The position numbers and the translations under genes are program-made. A stretch of DNA of 35,150 nt, taken from the IMG/VR virus record IMGVR_UViG_3300032006_000035, positions 1-35,150 of that record; one strand, written 5' to 3'. Of this stretch, positions 5,912-12,343 are shown in pieces; the first letter of the stretch is position 1, and each line of letters begins with the position of its first letter. The DNA is from a virus. Below the pieces are notes generated by a model that saw nothing but the letters and a program-made list of their open reading frames with translations, did no database searches and was not told where the DNA came from.

Positions 5912-6181
5912 CTACCTCATGCCACTTAGCCACACCGCCAGCTTCTGCAACAGATCGGCGTATCCGGCCATGTCCTTGGCGTGATCCTCGTCTGTCTCGT
6001 CGCCTGTCTGGGAACGGGCCACCTTCAGCAGAACCTGCATACGGGCAACATCTGTCTCCGTAATCTCAACATCCAGATACGCACTCCACAGACGGGCGAT
6101 GCGTCGGTGTGTCTGGCGGTAATCGCCGTGTCTTCCGTGGCGATCCTTGATGGCTTCGGCTGCGCCTTCAAGAATGTTCAC
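5912..6181 (-). CDS. DUF6378-like phage protein
   Basis: The chosen GTG start (6181) overlaps the upstream stop (GTGA) and has a strong AGGAGGG 6-8 bp before it. This gives 89 residues beginning with NILEGAAEAIKDRHGRHGDY. The sequence then shows RRIARLWSAYLDVEIT.TDVARMQVLLKVARSQ and AGYADLL, the pattern of DUF6378, a helical family found near nucleotide or replication genes in many phages. An upstream ATG at 6229 would add 16 residues but lies inside the preceding gene. Function unknown. Confidence 0.7.
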   Translation of the reverse strand: MNILEGAAEAIKDRHGRHGDYRQTHRRIARLWSAYLDVEITETDVARMQVLLKVARSQTGDETDEDHAKDMAGYADLLQKLAVWLSGMR

Positions 6182-6411
6182 GCCATCCCTCCTGTGACGC
6201 CTCGAATATGCTTTTTGCATCGGGCGCACAGCCGGATATTTTTGGATTCACTCTCAAACTTTTTAGTCCCTTTGCACAGCGGCCCAAGACATTTGACGGT
6301 GACTTTTCTGTCATGGCGGCGTTTCCCAACGCCCTCGAATTTATCAGTCGTCTTCAAATCGTTCATTGTACGCCTAGCTCTGCCACGCCTGTTTGTAGTC
6401 GCTGCACTCAA
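6178..6411 (-). CDS. Small zinc-ribbon protein
   Basis: This 77-residue basic protein has four cysteines in two pairs (C41, C46, C62, C65, in KCLGPLCKG and RLCARCKKH), the spacing of a zinc ribbon. A strong AAAGGAG at about 6418-6424 supports the start at 6411, although that start overlaps the helicase stop by 38 bp. It probably binds nucleic acid or a replication partner. It lies directly downstream of the primase-helicase and is coupled to the DUF6378 gene. Confidence 0.65.
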   Translation of the reverse strand: MSAATTNRRGRARRTMNDLKTTDKFEGVGKRRHDRKVTVKCLGPLCKGTKKFESESKNIRLCARCKKHIRGVTGGMA

Positions 6412-7855
6412 AAACTCCTTTGCTTAAACTCAAATTCATATTGATTTCACAAGGATACCCAAGCTCTTCGTATCGAGACTTGTGTACGATCAGCCGCGCA
6501 TTAGTATTCCGCAGTCCGTAATCGTCTATGAACTGATCCCTGTGAATACTCAAAACCTGATCGGCCTTGTTCGCCCAGTGCTGGCTACCGGCGATGCTGC
6601 TATAAGTAATGGGCTCACGCACACCAGCGCCGATAGGCTTTGCTGGGTGCGCCAGAATCTGGAGATGCAAATTGCAGGCTTTAGCGAGATAAGTACATTG
6701 ATCCAAGCACTCGCCAATCCAGCCGGTTTCGGTTTGCTGGTTTTTGTTGAACGTCGGCACCAGCATATTCCACGGATCGATAGACGCTGCGCTGACTCCA
6801 TGCCGGACGTATGCGAGATTGATCATTTCGCATAGCCAATCAAACGTGGGGGAATTTCTTGGATGGTGGATGAATAGAAAGTGATCTTCGATCCAGTCGT
6901 CAGCCTCTTTTTGTTCGGCGTCCGACATTTCATTTTCAAGTTTGCTCCAGTAGGCGCTCCTCAAATTGCGCCGCACAAACGGCTTCTCCCTTGTCTCCAT
7001 GCTCATCAGGGCAACACGGATATCGTAGCGTCGGACGATCTGCGCCCATAGCTGCTGGGACAGATGGCTTTTGCCATGCCCCGGCCACCCGCTCATAATG
7101 CTCAAATGGCTGGGAGAAAGTTTTAATTTTCCTTCCCATTCCGGCCAGCCCTGCCATAGCGTCAACGCTGGCGGCTCTGGTATCTCAGATAATCGGTAGA
7201 TTCCTTCGACAGGATAGGGTTGGACGCCTTCACGCAGATACATGGACAGGCTTTCGGCACCCCATGTTACCAGCGCATCGTTGGCATCCTTGACATTATC
7301 AGGCCACTCAATCCAGAAACAATTAGCTGCGCCCAACAGATAGGCCAAGTCAGCGCGAAGATTTCTGCCGGGGCTGTCGCTGTCCGTGGCAATAATTATG
7401 CGCTTGCAGTCGCCTAGCCCTGCTGCGCGAGCTTGCGCGACATATTCATATCGCTTCGCCTCGTCTGGATTTTCAGTTGCATTGGCTGGCGCACCGCCCA
7501 CAACGGACAAGACAGAATGCGGTGGGACACCAGCCTCGATCAGAGACAAAGCATCCATCTCGCCCTCTACGATGTACACTTCATCCAGTGGGCCAGCCAT
7601 TACCGCTGCCTGATTGTAGAATTGCTGGGTTCCACCCGGTGACTGCCGGAACGTCTTATCGTTTAGGCTGCGAGCTTTCCAGTTAACAATCTCGTCGCCG
7701 TTATCCAGATAATTAAATATTATTGAAAGTTTATTTGAATCACCAAACGATATGATTTCGCCGCCAACTTTCATTTCCCGCAGTGTTTCTGGGCTTATTT
7801 TTCGTCGTAGCGCCCACTGGATTACTTCCTGATCTAGCCTCATCAAAACCCCCAC
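6374..7855 (-). CDS. Primase-helicase (T7 gp4-like), TOPRIM and DnaB-type domains
   Basis: In this 493-residue protein, residues 90-200 hold the TOPRIM primase core (VEGEMDALS at 97-105 and ATDSDSPG at 156-163). Residues 245-480 hold the ring-helicase domain (Walker A GWPGHGKS at 256-263, MSMETRE, IDPWN, and a later SIAGSQHWANKADQVLSI). The enzyme primes and unwinds DNA at the fork. Its N-terminal zinc-binding domain is missing from this frame and lies in the overlapping gene 7740-8030, one base out of register. The listed start is a GTG without a clear ribosome site. An ATG at 7843 (residue 5) behind GGGGG is an alternative. Confidence 0.88.
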   Translation of the reverse strand: MGVLMRLDQEVIQWALRRKISPETLREMKVGGEIISFGDSNKLSIIFNYLDNGDEIVNWKARSLNDKTFRQSPGGTQQFYNQAAVMAGPLDEVYIVEGEMDALSLIEAGVPPHSVLSVVGGAPANATENPDEAKRYEYVAQARAAGLGDCKRIIIATDSDSPGRNLRADLAYLLGAANCFWIEWPDNVKDANDALVTWGAESLSMYLREGVQPYPVEGIYRLSEIPEPPALTLWQGWPEWEGKLKLSPSHLSIMSGWPGHGKSHLSQQLWAQIVRRYDIRVALMSMETREKPFVRRNLRSAYWSKLENEMSDAEQKEADDWIEDHFLFIHHPRNSPTFDWLCEMINLAYVRHGVSAASIDPWNMLVPTFNKNQQTETGWIGECLDQCTYLAKACNLHLQILAHPAKPIGAGVREPITYSSIAGSQHWANKADQVLSIHRDQFIDDYGLRNTNARLIVHKSRYEELGYPCEINMNLSLSKGVFECSDYKQAWQS

Positions 7856-8030
7856 GCCATTCGCAATGATGGCAGAACCACATTACCTCGCTGCCCTTTC
7901 TCGTGATGGACAGGCTGCGATCCGCTTTGTTTTTCCGCTGATCGGAGCAACGGGGGCAGCGGTACTTACGCGAACCGTCCGCCCCCGCCACCAGCCCTCC
8001 GATCTCAGCGTTATCCTGCTGCCAGCCCAT
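7740..8030 (-). CDS. Zinc-binding domain of the primase, in a separate frame
   Basis: This 96-residue frame has CPRC (C25, C28) and CHHC (C53, C56) around DRSLSITRKGSEVMWF, the zinc domain that begins T7 gp4-like primases. It ends with WRGGF exactly where the primase frame becomes usable. Skipping one base in the run of five G (7849-7853) would give a single gp4-like protein (CEWRGVLMRLDQ). The last 35 residues therefore look like out-of-frame coding. It is either a separate trans-acting zinc protein, a frameshifted fusion, or the result of a one-base error. A TTG at 8075 with GGGAGG before it is an alternative start. Confidence 0.65.
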   Translation of the reverse strand: MGWQQDNAEIGGLVAGADGSRKYRCPRCSDQRKNKADRSLSITRKGSEVMWFCHHCEWRGGFDEARSGSNPVGATTKNKPRNTAGNESWRRNHIVW

Positions 8031-8208
8031 AACGTGCGAACCGTTTACCGTTCCTGTGCTGAAATTCAGTCTCAATATCCAAACCCTCCCGCCTCAGATC
8101 GTCAATACGCGCAGCAAGGCGAAAGCAATTAAATTTTTCAAGAGCCTCAATTGCTGTGACTGTGTTGCCAGCCTCAAGATACTCCCTGATTTTTGTTCGA
8201 TGGCTCAT
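8011..8208 (-). CDS. HTH_39-type helix-turn-helix protein
   Basis: This 65-residue protein is almost entirely a helix-turn-helix domain of the HTH_39 type. It reads GNTVTAIEALEKFNCFRLAARIDDLRREGLDIETEF.HRNGKRFARYGL, where ALEKF..FRLAARI is the DNA-recognition part. Such proteins occur as small regulators in phage early operons. The start directly follows the upstream stop, with GGAGGG in front (about 8217-8222). It probably acts on phage promoters; the target site is unknown. Confidence 0.75.
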   Translation of the reverse strand: MSHRTKIREYLEAGNTVTAIEALEKFNCFRLAARIDDLRREGLDIETEFQHRNGKRFARYGLAAG

Positions 8209-8457
8209 TTACTCACCCTCCTCTTTTAGTTTGTAACCTCCAGCCGCCAAGCAATCCGTTAAAAATATCATGCCGATTCTGCCTAAATTCGGCAGCCTTC
8301 GTAATTCGGATTCTTTCCATTGCAGCAACTCATCAAGGGAGTCTATGCCAGCATTGAGCAAACAGTTTACGACGCGAGTGTGCATCGACATGCCAAATAT
8401 CGCATATTCAGTGAAATCTGGATTTGTGGGCCAAGGCCGTTTATAGTTTTTCTTCAT
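8209..8457 (-). CDS. RNA polymerase alpha C-terminal-domain-like protein
   Basis: This is an 82-residue protein. Residues 24-76 (MHTRVVNCLLNAGIDSLDEL, then ESELRRLPNLGRIG, LAAGGYKL) follow the helix-hairpin-helix fold of the bacterial RpoA C-terminal domain, including the invariant-looking R..NCL and PNLG. Arg28, Asn31, Cys32 and Gly59 align with R265, N268, C269 and G296 of E. coli alpha, which contact UP-element DNA. Lys298 and Ser299 are not kept. There is no N-terminal domain for assembly into polymerase. It may bind promoter DNA or factors that normally touch alpha (inference). Confidence 0.65.
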   Translation of the reverse strand: MKKNYKRPWPTNPDFTEYAIFGMSMHTRVVNCLLNAGIDSLDELLQWKESELRRLPNLGRIGMIFLTDCLAAGGYKLKEEGE

Positions 8458-8466
8458 TTCAACCTC

Positions 8467-8991
8467 CTAGATTGGTGATATTGCAACGTCCACCTGTTCC
8501 CACGCTCTCCAGCGATCCGTGAAGCGATCAACGCCCGACGTAACCTCGAAAACGTCAATGCTCAGTTTCGCCGCTTCGGCGTAGGTTTTGTAGCTACAGA
8601 TTTCTACGATCTGTTTGTCGTCAAGTATCGCCATGTTTTCGCCGCATATCCCATCCAGCGCAGCTTTCACGACGTTATCCAAATCAGGTTTGATGGCATG
8701 AAACCCGCCACCTGCAAATAATTCTGCTCGTTTCTTTTTGCTGAGACTGCGCGGCGGCTCAAAGAATACGCCTATATGAACAATGCAGGGCAATGCCGTA
8801 GGCTTCCGCCCCGCCATGAGAATCATTGTGGCGTTGCGGATGCGCCCTTCATAATCTCGCGTCTTCTGTGGCGTATAGACATGCCCAGCCCGTGTGACGC
8901 GGGGCCTGCCCTTTGCAACAGGCACCCCCGGCACATCCAGACTGAAAAATGGCAAGTCAGCCAACACGCTCTCCCGCCACGATCTTGTCAT
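8467..8991 (-). CDS. rusA: RusA-like Holliday-junction resolvase
   Basis: This 174-residue protein from the ATG at 8991 shows the RusA pattern: VPGVPVAKGRPRVTRAG at 20-36, then KPDLDNVVKAALDGI at 101-115 and AILDDKQIVE at 121-130. Asp103, Asp105 and Asp124 or Asp125 are the metal-binding acidic residues. It resolves branched DNA before packaging. The start lies 35 bp inside the upstream gene. A GTG at 9030 is possible, but it adds residues not seen in the family. Confidence 0.85.
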   Translation of the reverse strand: MTRSWRESVLADLPFFSLDVPGVPVAKGRPRVTRAGHVYTPQKTRDYEGRIRNATMILMAGRKPTALPCIVHIGVFFEPPRSLSKKKRAELFAGGGFHAIKPDLDNVVKAALDGICGENMAILDDKQIVEICSYKTYAEAAKLSIDVFEVTSGVDRFTDRWRAWEQVDVAISPI

Positions 8992-9409
8992 GGCAATCCA
9001 ACCATCGTTGCACATCGGCCTCGCTGCCACCTACGGCGACTACAGCCTTGATGATAGCTTGAGCTTGAATGCTGCGCTCCCTGTTCCCCTGCGGGGCGCT
9101 GGCAACGGCCATTGGCGTTGTCTGTGGATGATTGCCCATATTGCGAGCTACAGGCGCTGGTGGGGGCGCTATGGGGGCCTCAGAGCCATTCCCGTGAGAA
9201 ACTTCCTTGACGATGCCCTTGCCGACGTACCGTTCTGAGGCACCGTTATATTCCTTATCGTAGAAAGCAAATTCGTAGGTGTTCCCCTCGAAGAACTTAC
9301 CAGCATGTTCGTCCCAGCATTTAATCACTCCGTTGTTTGTGTGCAGAGTGTGCGGGCCTTTTCCATTTGGCCGCTGGATATTCGTAATCGTCGCCTGCAT
9401 AACCGCCAT
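8957..9409 (-). CDS. OB-fold-like replication/recombination protein, candidate SSB
   Basis: This 150-residue protein has a beta-rich N-terminal part (MQATITNIQRPNGKGPHTLH, GVIKCWDE, GNTYEFAFYDKEY, YVGKGIVKEV) suggestive of an OB fold. A Pro-rich linker (APIAPPPAP, about 79-87) and a helical C-terminal segment (about 112-145) follow. No ordinary SSB gene was seen elsewhere, and this gene sits between RusA and a RecB-like exonuclease, so a single-strand-binding role is reasonable but inferred. It lacks the acidic DDxPF-type tail of bacterial SSB. Confidence 0.5.
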   Translation of the reverse strand: MAVMQATITNIQRPNGKGPHTLHTNNGVIKCWDEHAGKFFEGNTYEFAFYDKEYNGASERYVGKGIVKEVSHGNGSEAPIAPPPAPVARNMGNHPQTTPMAVASAPQGNRERSIQAQAIIKAVVAVGGSEADVQRWLDCHDKIVAGERVG

Positions 9410-9445
9410 TTAATTCTCTCCGTTCTCTGGTTGGTAATTAAGGGT

Positions 9446-9484
9446 GGGGAGGGGCGTCACCAAGCTCATAGACGCCACCTCCCC
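9446..9484. other. Strong GC-rich intergenic hairpin
   Basis: GGGGAGGGGCGTC (9446-9458) pairs with GACGCCACCTCCCC (9471-9484) except for one bulged base, around a 12-base loop. It lies between the exonuclease stop and the OB-fold-like gene. No U run follows on either strand, so it is not a standard terminator. It may slow RNA decay or processing. Confidence 0.6.
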
Positions 9485-9525
9485 TGCGCGACAGCGGAGG
9501 CTAAAACGCTGCCGCGCATAGGCCA

Positions 9526-10275
9526 TCAAAACGTCTCCGCTCGTGGCTCATAGCGAGCCAGTAGCAACGCTGCCTCAAACGCTGCCAGATTTTCCTCGTG
9601 ATGCTTAAATGTCACAGGATCAACCTGCCCCGTTTTGCGGCTGAACCGCACCAAGGTACAACCATCTATCCTGTCGCCAGCTTCCTGCAACATGGAGCGA
9701 TACGCTGTAAGCTGGGCCACGTGGCCGTGCTTGAGGCTGGCAGATAAATCCGTCACGCCCTTCCAATCCACGACATGAATTTCGTCGTTGTACATCTGCG
9801 CCACCATGTCGCACGTTCCGGCGATTTTCCATTTCTCTGAGTACAGACGGCGCTCAACATCTATGACGCGCTTGACGTTCCGATCAAACCAATCGCCCAG
9901 CTTGATCTGACATTTCCTCACGTCATAGTCGTCAGATGCTTCTGGCTCTAATCCCTGCGCCTTTGCCTCAACGTAAGCGTGAACCGCTGTGCCGATGGCG
10001 CCAGCTTCTGTCGTCGCCCGGTGTGGCGCTTTGCAGACGTTCTTGGCCCAGTCGATTTTCGCCGCTGTCCCATCGAATGCTGACGGGATGTCTACGCTGA
10101 TTAGCTCCTCACGAATCATCTTAGCGGCCCATCCCGAAGCTGCTCCGAAATTAAGCGGGAACGAACTCGCCACCCCACTGACGCTCAAGTCAACGCGCTC
10201 TCCGTTCCATGTGTAGCGATGGTTGCCCGCCGTATAAGTTAGCGTGCCGCCTAGCGTCTTGATAATCTCTGCCAT
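9526..10275 (-). CDS. PD-(D/E)XK exonuclease (RecB/Cas4-like)
   Basis: This 249-residue protein shows GTAVHAYVEA (His99), AGTCDMVAQ (Asp156), HVVDWKG (Asp170 and Lys172) and HVAQLTAYRSML (Gln188 and Tyr192). This is the full motif set of RecB-type PD-(D/E)XK nucleases. It probably degrades or resects DNA for recombination together with the OB-fold-like protein and RusA. Its leader carries a hairpin (10290-10310) followed by GGAGGCTAAAT directly before the ATG. Confidence 0.82.
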   Translation of the reverse strand: MAEIIKTLGGTLTYTAGNHRYTWNGERVDLSVSGVASSFPLNFGAASGWAAKMIREELISVDIPSAFDGTAAKIDWAKNVCKAPHRATTEAGAIGTAVHAYVEAKAQGLEPEASDDYDVRKCQIKLGDWFDRNVKRVIDVERRLYSEKWKIAGTCDMVAQMYNDEIHVVDWKGVTDLSASLKHGHVAQLTAYRSMLQEAGDRIDGCTLVRFSRKTGQVDPVTFKHHEENLAAFEAALLLARYEPRAETF

Positions 10276-10289
10276 ATTTAGCCTCCGGT

Positions 10290-10310
10290 GGGAGGGGCCG
10301 AACCCCTCCC
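10290..10310. other. GC-rich hairpin in front of the exonuclease gene
   Basis: GGGAGGGG and CCCCTCCC form a perfect 8-bp stem with a CCGAA loop. It stands right after the stop of the upstream gene and just upstream of the GGAGGCTAA ribosome site. No U run follows. Confidence 0.6.
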
Positions 10311-10318
10311 GGTTAAAT

Positions 10319-10594
10319 TTAGACGCAGATGTAATTGCTGACGGAAGGCTCTTCCTTCTTTAGGCCACCCAGCGAGCGCCATTCTGATGTGGCAGGTTCG
10401 AGAAGTGTGAAAACTGGTGTGTACCGCCCGCGACTGTTCTGAACGATGGCGAACTTGTACCGTTCGAAGGTGCTGGCTTCTGCTACCAGTTCCTCCTTGG
10501 TTTCAAAGGAAGGAGCCTTCTCGATGTCCCCTACCTTACGGGTGGTGTCCAGCATCTGAAGGTAGTCGGTGAAAAGCGTTGCTTTGTTATCCAT
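10319..10594 (-). CDS. Unknown early protein behind a repeated promoter
   Basis: This 91-residue protein begins MDNKATLFTDYLQMLDTTRK and contains FERYKFAIVQNSRGRYTPVF. No recognised domain. The start at 10594 is fixed by AGAGGCTAATCAG-ATG. A TATAAT at 10629-10634 with the shared -35 element lies 35 bp upstream, so the gene heads the transcript that also carries the exonuclease and the genes beyond it. Confidence 0.65.
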   Translation of the reverse strand: MDNKATLFTDYLQMLDTTRKVGDIEKAPSFETKEELVAEASTFERYKFAIVQNSRGRYTPVFTLLEPATSEWRSLGGLKKEEPSVSNYICV

Positions 10595-10628
10595 CTGATT
10601 AGCCTCTATGTTTAATTGCGATAAAGCC

Positions 10629-10661
10629 ATTATATACATCCCGCATACAAAGTAAACACCT
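10629..10661 (-). promoter_or_regulatory. Leftward promoter, copy 1 of the GTGTTTAC family
   Basis: On the minus strand, AGGTGTTTACT (-35 TTTACT at 10651-10656), a 16-bp spacer and TATAAT (10629-10634) are followed by a leader with AATTAAACATAGAGGCTAA. The -35 box and the leader are repeated at two other places in the early block. Confidence 0.65.
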
Positions 10662-10680
10662 AATATACCCAGGGGGTGCA

Positions 10681-11100
10681 CTACGGACGATTGACGATAC
10701 CTACCCACTCTGTAATCTTATCCTTTAACCCGCGCAGATCAGACGCCTTCCGCTCGCCCTTTCTCCCCTCCCAGTACGTCTGGTAGGCCGTCACGTCCAT
10801 AGTTTCCGCGTTGCCTTCCGCGATAATCACGGCGCTGTTTTTGGTTTTCGAGAACCGCTGATACATGATCCGCTGGCCGGTTGTAACCACGCCGCCCGGA
10901 CTCTTCCACTCCAGCATCAGGAAGGCGCTATTCAATTCCACGATACCATCGACATCTCCAAACGAGATGTTCCCCGGAAAGCAGTCGCGAAACACCTCGA
11001 TCTTTGGCCGGAGCTTTTTGTTGAAGCAGCCGTTCGCTTCGCAGTCCCATCGCATAGCGCCGGGTGGGAAGTTATCGAACGTACCCGGCTTAAGTTTCAT
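10681..11100 (-). CDS. PD-(D/E)XK nuclease-like protein (second nuclease)
   Basis: This is 139 residues from the ATG at 11100. NISFGDVDGIVELNSAFLML is followed by EWKSPGG and TGQRIMYQ, giving Asp49/Asp51, Glu64, Lys66 and Gln76, the metal-binding pattern of small VRR-NUC or Hjc-like nucleases. Two C..C groups precede the catalytic part. Its start overlaps the stop of the small zinc protein upstream. It may cut branched DNA or act on host DNA. Frames extended upstream of 11100 are out-of-frame shadows. Confidence 0.65.
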   Translation of the reverse strand: MKLKPGTFDNFPPGAMRWDCEANGCFNKKLRPKIEVFRDCFPGNISFGDVDGIVELNSAFLMLEWKSPGGVVTTGQRIMYQRFSKTKNSAVIIAEGNAETMDVTAYQTYWEGRKGERKASDLRGLKDKITEWVGIVNRP

Positions 11101-11248
11101 CGTCTGCGTCCCAGTCAGTGACAGCGAGCTTGCCTTCTCCCCAGCAGTCCTCGCAGATGCGCTCCTTGAAATCGTCGGCAGCAATCTGGATTTCGTAGTA
11201 GCCCCAGCCGTCGCACTCGATGCAGGGAACCGTCCGGATGCTAGTCAT
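11090..11248 (-). CDS. 52-residue zinc-ribbon protein
   Basis: This is a short gene read from ATG 11248 to TAA 11090: 52 residues with CIEC (C9, C12) and CEDC (C32, C35) and an acidic tail (DWDADDET). The two CxxC pairs, each followed by W-G, resemble a DnaJ-type zinc ribbon. GGGGAGG stands 7 bp before the ATG, and the gene overlaps both neighbours by a few bases, as expected of a real member of the operon. It may bind RNA or DNA, or partner the nuclease gene behind it (inference). Confidence 0.7.
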   Translation of the reverse strand: MTSIRTVPCIECDGWGYYEIQIAADDFKERICEDCWGEGKLAVTDWDADDET

Positions 11249-11648
11249 CGGACTGCCTCCCCCATACGGAGTAGCACTCGCTGATGGCGTATCTCATTTT
11301 CTGGGCCACAATCTCCAGCTCGTTCGCTGATAGGCTGAACGCATCCGCCAAGGCCATCTGCATAGGCGGTGAGTTTTTTTCGAGCCCACGCTCCAGTTCC
11401 ATTTCGCGCTCTGCGCTCCAGTCCCGGAATTTTTCAAGCTCCGTGGCGATCAGCTCCAACTGACGCAGCGGCGTTGATTCGATGAAATCGAACCGCGTTA
11501 CAGGTTGGACAGAATCAGCAGGGTTAGCAGGATGAGGTAGATGCTGGCTGGCTCCATGATTATCCTCGTTGCCTTTAGTTCTTAAGTTTAGATGTTTCGC
11601 CAACGCCTCGCTGTTCATAAGGGGAATTTTTGAATCAGGTGTCTTCAT
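11241..11648 (-). CDS. Unknown helical early protein
   Basis: This 135-residue protein has a polar, low-complexity first third and a helical remainder (LRQLELIATELEKF at about 61-74, MELERGLEK, ADAFSLSANELEIVAQKMRYAI). No domain is recognised. The ribosome site is GGAGGCTGAA, close to the repeated GGAGGCTAA element. It is coupled to the 52-residue zinc protein downstream (8-bp overlap). Confidence 0.6.
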   Translation of the reverse strand: MKTPDSKIPLMNSEALAKHLNLRTKGNEDNHGASQHLPHPANPADSVQPVTRFDFIESTPLRQLELIATELEKFRDWSAEREMELERGLEKNSPPMQMALADAFSLSANELEIVAQKMRYAISECYSVWGRQSDD

Positions 11649-11668
11649 TTCAGCCTCCGTTTGTAGGG

Positions 11669-11836
11669 TTACGGCAACGCAACCCAGATTAAAATCATCA
11701 AGCTCAAGAAGAGCAGGGCGAGAATGAAATCAACTATTGGCTTGATCCGATTTTTCTGCATCCGGCCTTCCCTCCAAACGGACAGGCTCATCAGGCGCTG
11801 GAACCGCGTGCCTTCGGCTGGGTTAAACTTTTTCAT
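11669..11836 (-). CDS. 55-residue tail-anchored membrane protein
   Basis: This short gene runs from ATG 11836 to TAA 11669. It has a basic N-terminal part (MKKFNPAEGTRFQRL, WREGRMQKNRIK) and one transmembrane segment at 34-54 rich in Leu and Ile. The start is preceded by GGAGGCTAATTCA and, further up, by the hairpin at 11853-11875, exactly as other early genes are. It is possibly an inhibitor acting at the host inner membrane; nothing shows this directly. Confidence 0.65.
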   Translation of the reverse strand: MKKFNPAEGTRFQRLMSLSVWREGRMQKNRIKPIVDFILALLFLSLMILIWVALP

Positions 11837-11852
11837 TGAATTAGCCTCCAGT

Positions 11853-11875
11853 GGGAGAGGGCAAAGCCCCCTCCC
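11853..11875. other. GC-rich hairpin in front of the small membrane protein
   Basis: GGGAGAGGGC (11853-11862) pairs with GCCCCCTCCC (11866-11875) with one A-C mismatch around an AAA loop. The position is the same as for the 10290-10310 hairpin: after a stop codon and before GGAGGCTAA. No U run. Confidence 0.55.
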
Positions 11876-11883
11876 GTTTCGGT

Positions 11884-12129
11884 TTATTGAACAGCCCCGT
11901 AATTCGGAATACTCCGAGGCCAGTTGCTCCGATCCTCGTTGATCTTGTCTAAATTGTATGCGGCTGACACTGCCTCATCGTAGTCCAGATACCACTGCCA
12001 CTTGGAAGATTCCTCATCGCATCCGACGGGGATAACGATATATTCAAAGGGCTCTTCGCACCGTTTATTAGGATCAGCGCCGTTTAAACAAACTGCGGTT
12101 CCGCCCGGCCATTTTTTAATCTGTTGCAT
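11884..12129 (-). CDS. Unknown small early protein
   Basis: This 81-residue protein begins MQQIKKWPGGTAVCLNG and contains CEEPFEYIVIPVGCDEE and WYLDYDEAVSAAYNLDKIN. The three cysteines and the acidic middle do not form a motif I know. The start follows AGAGGCTAATTCAAA, the leader type found directly behind the repeated promoters, and promoter copy 2 lies 39 bp upstream (12168-12173). Confidence 0.6.
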   Translation of the reverse strand: MQQIKKWPGGTAVCLNGADPNKRCEEPFEYIVIPVGCDEESSKWQWYLDYDEAVSAAYNLDKINEDRSNWPRSIPNYGAVQ

Positions 12130-12167
12130 TTTGAATTAGCCTCTTTGTTTAATTTACCAATACGGAC

Positions 12168-12200
12168 ATACTAATACATTTTGTATATCGTGTAAACACC
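12168..12200 (-). promoter_or_regulatory. Leftward promoter, copy 2 of the GTGTTTAC family
   Basis: On the minus strand, AAGGTGTTTACA (-35 TTTACA at 12191-12196), a 17-bp spacer and TAGTAT (12168-12173) are followed by a leader with AAATTAAACAAAGAGGCTAA. It is weaker at -10 than the other two copies. Confidence 0.55.
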
Positions 12201-12228
12201 TTATATACACTTTATGTATCCGCACCAT

Positions 12229-12258
12229 CTAGGAACATCTTTTAAATCCTGTTCCTAG
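12229..12258. promoter_or_regulatory. 9-bp inverted repeat upstream of promoter copy 2
   Basis: CTAGGAACA (12229-12237) and TGTTCCTAG (12250-12258) form a perfect inverted repeat with a 12-bp spacer. It lies about 30 bp behind the -35 box. No U run follows, so an operator is as likely as an RNA hairpin. Confidence 0.45.
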
Positions 12259-12310
12259 ACAAATCCGAACCACTGGTTTGCGGGGTTTGGAACCACTGAA
12301 AGCAGGGGTA

Positions 12311-12339
12311 CGGGAGGCGGCACCGCCGCCCCCTGCCCG
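12311..12339. other. GC-rich hairpin after the DUF932 gene
   Basis: CGGGAGGCGGC pairs with GCCGCC..CCT.CCCG across a short ACC loop, directly after the stop of the DUF932 gene (minus-strand TAA at 12344-12346). It resembles the other early hairpins. It lacks a U run, but the promoter that follows would make a transcript end here sensible. Confidence 0.5.
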
Positions 12340-12343
12340 TCTG

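Noticed and set aside
10290-10310. Rho-independent terminator before the exonuclease gene
   Set aside because: The stem is strong but no U run follows on either strand; the same arrangement recurs before other early genes.
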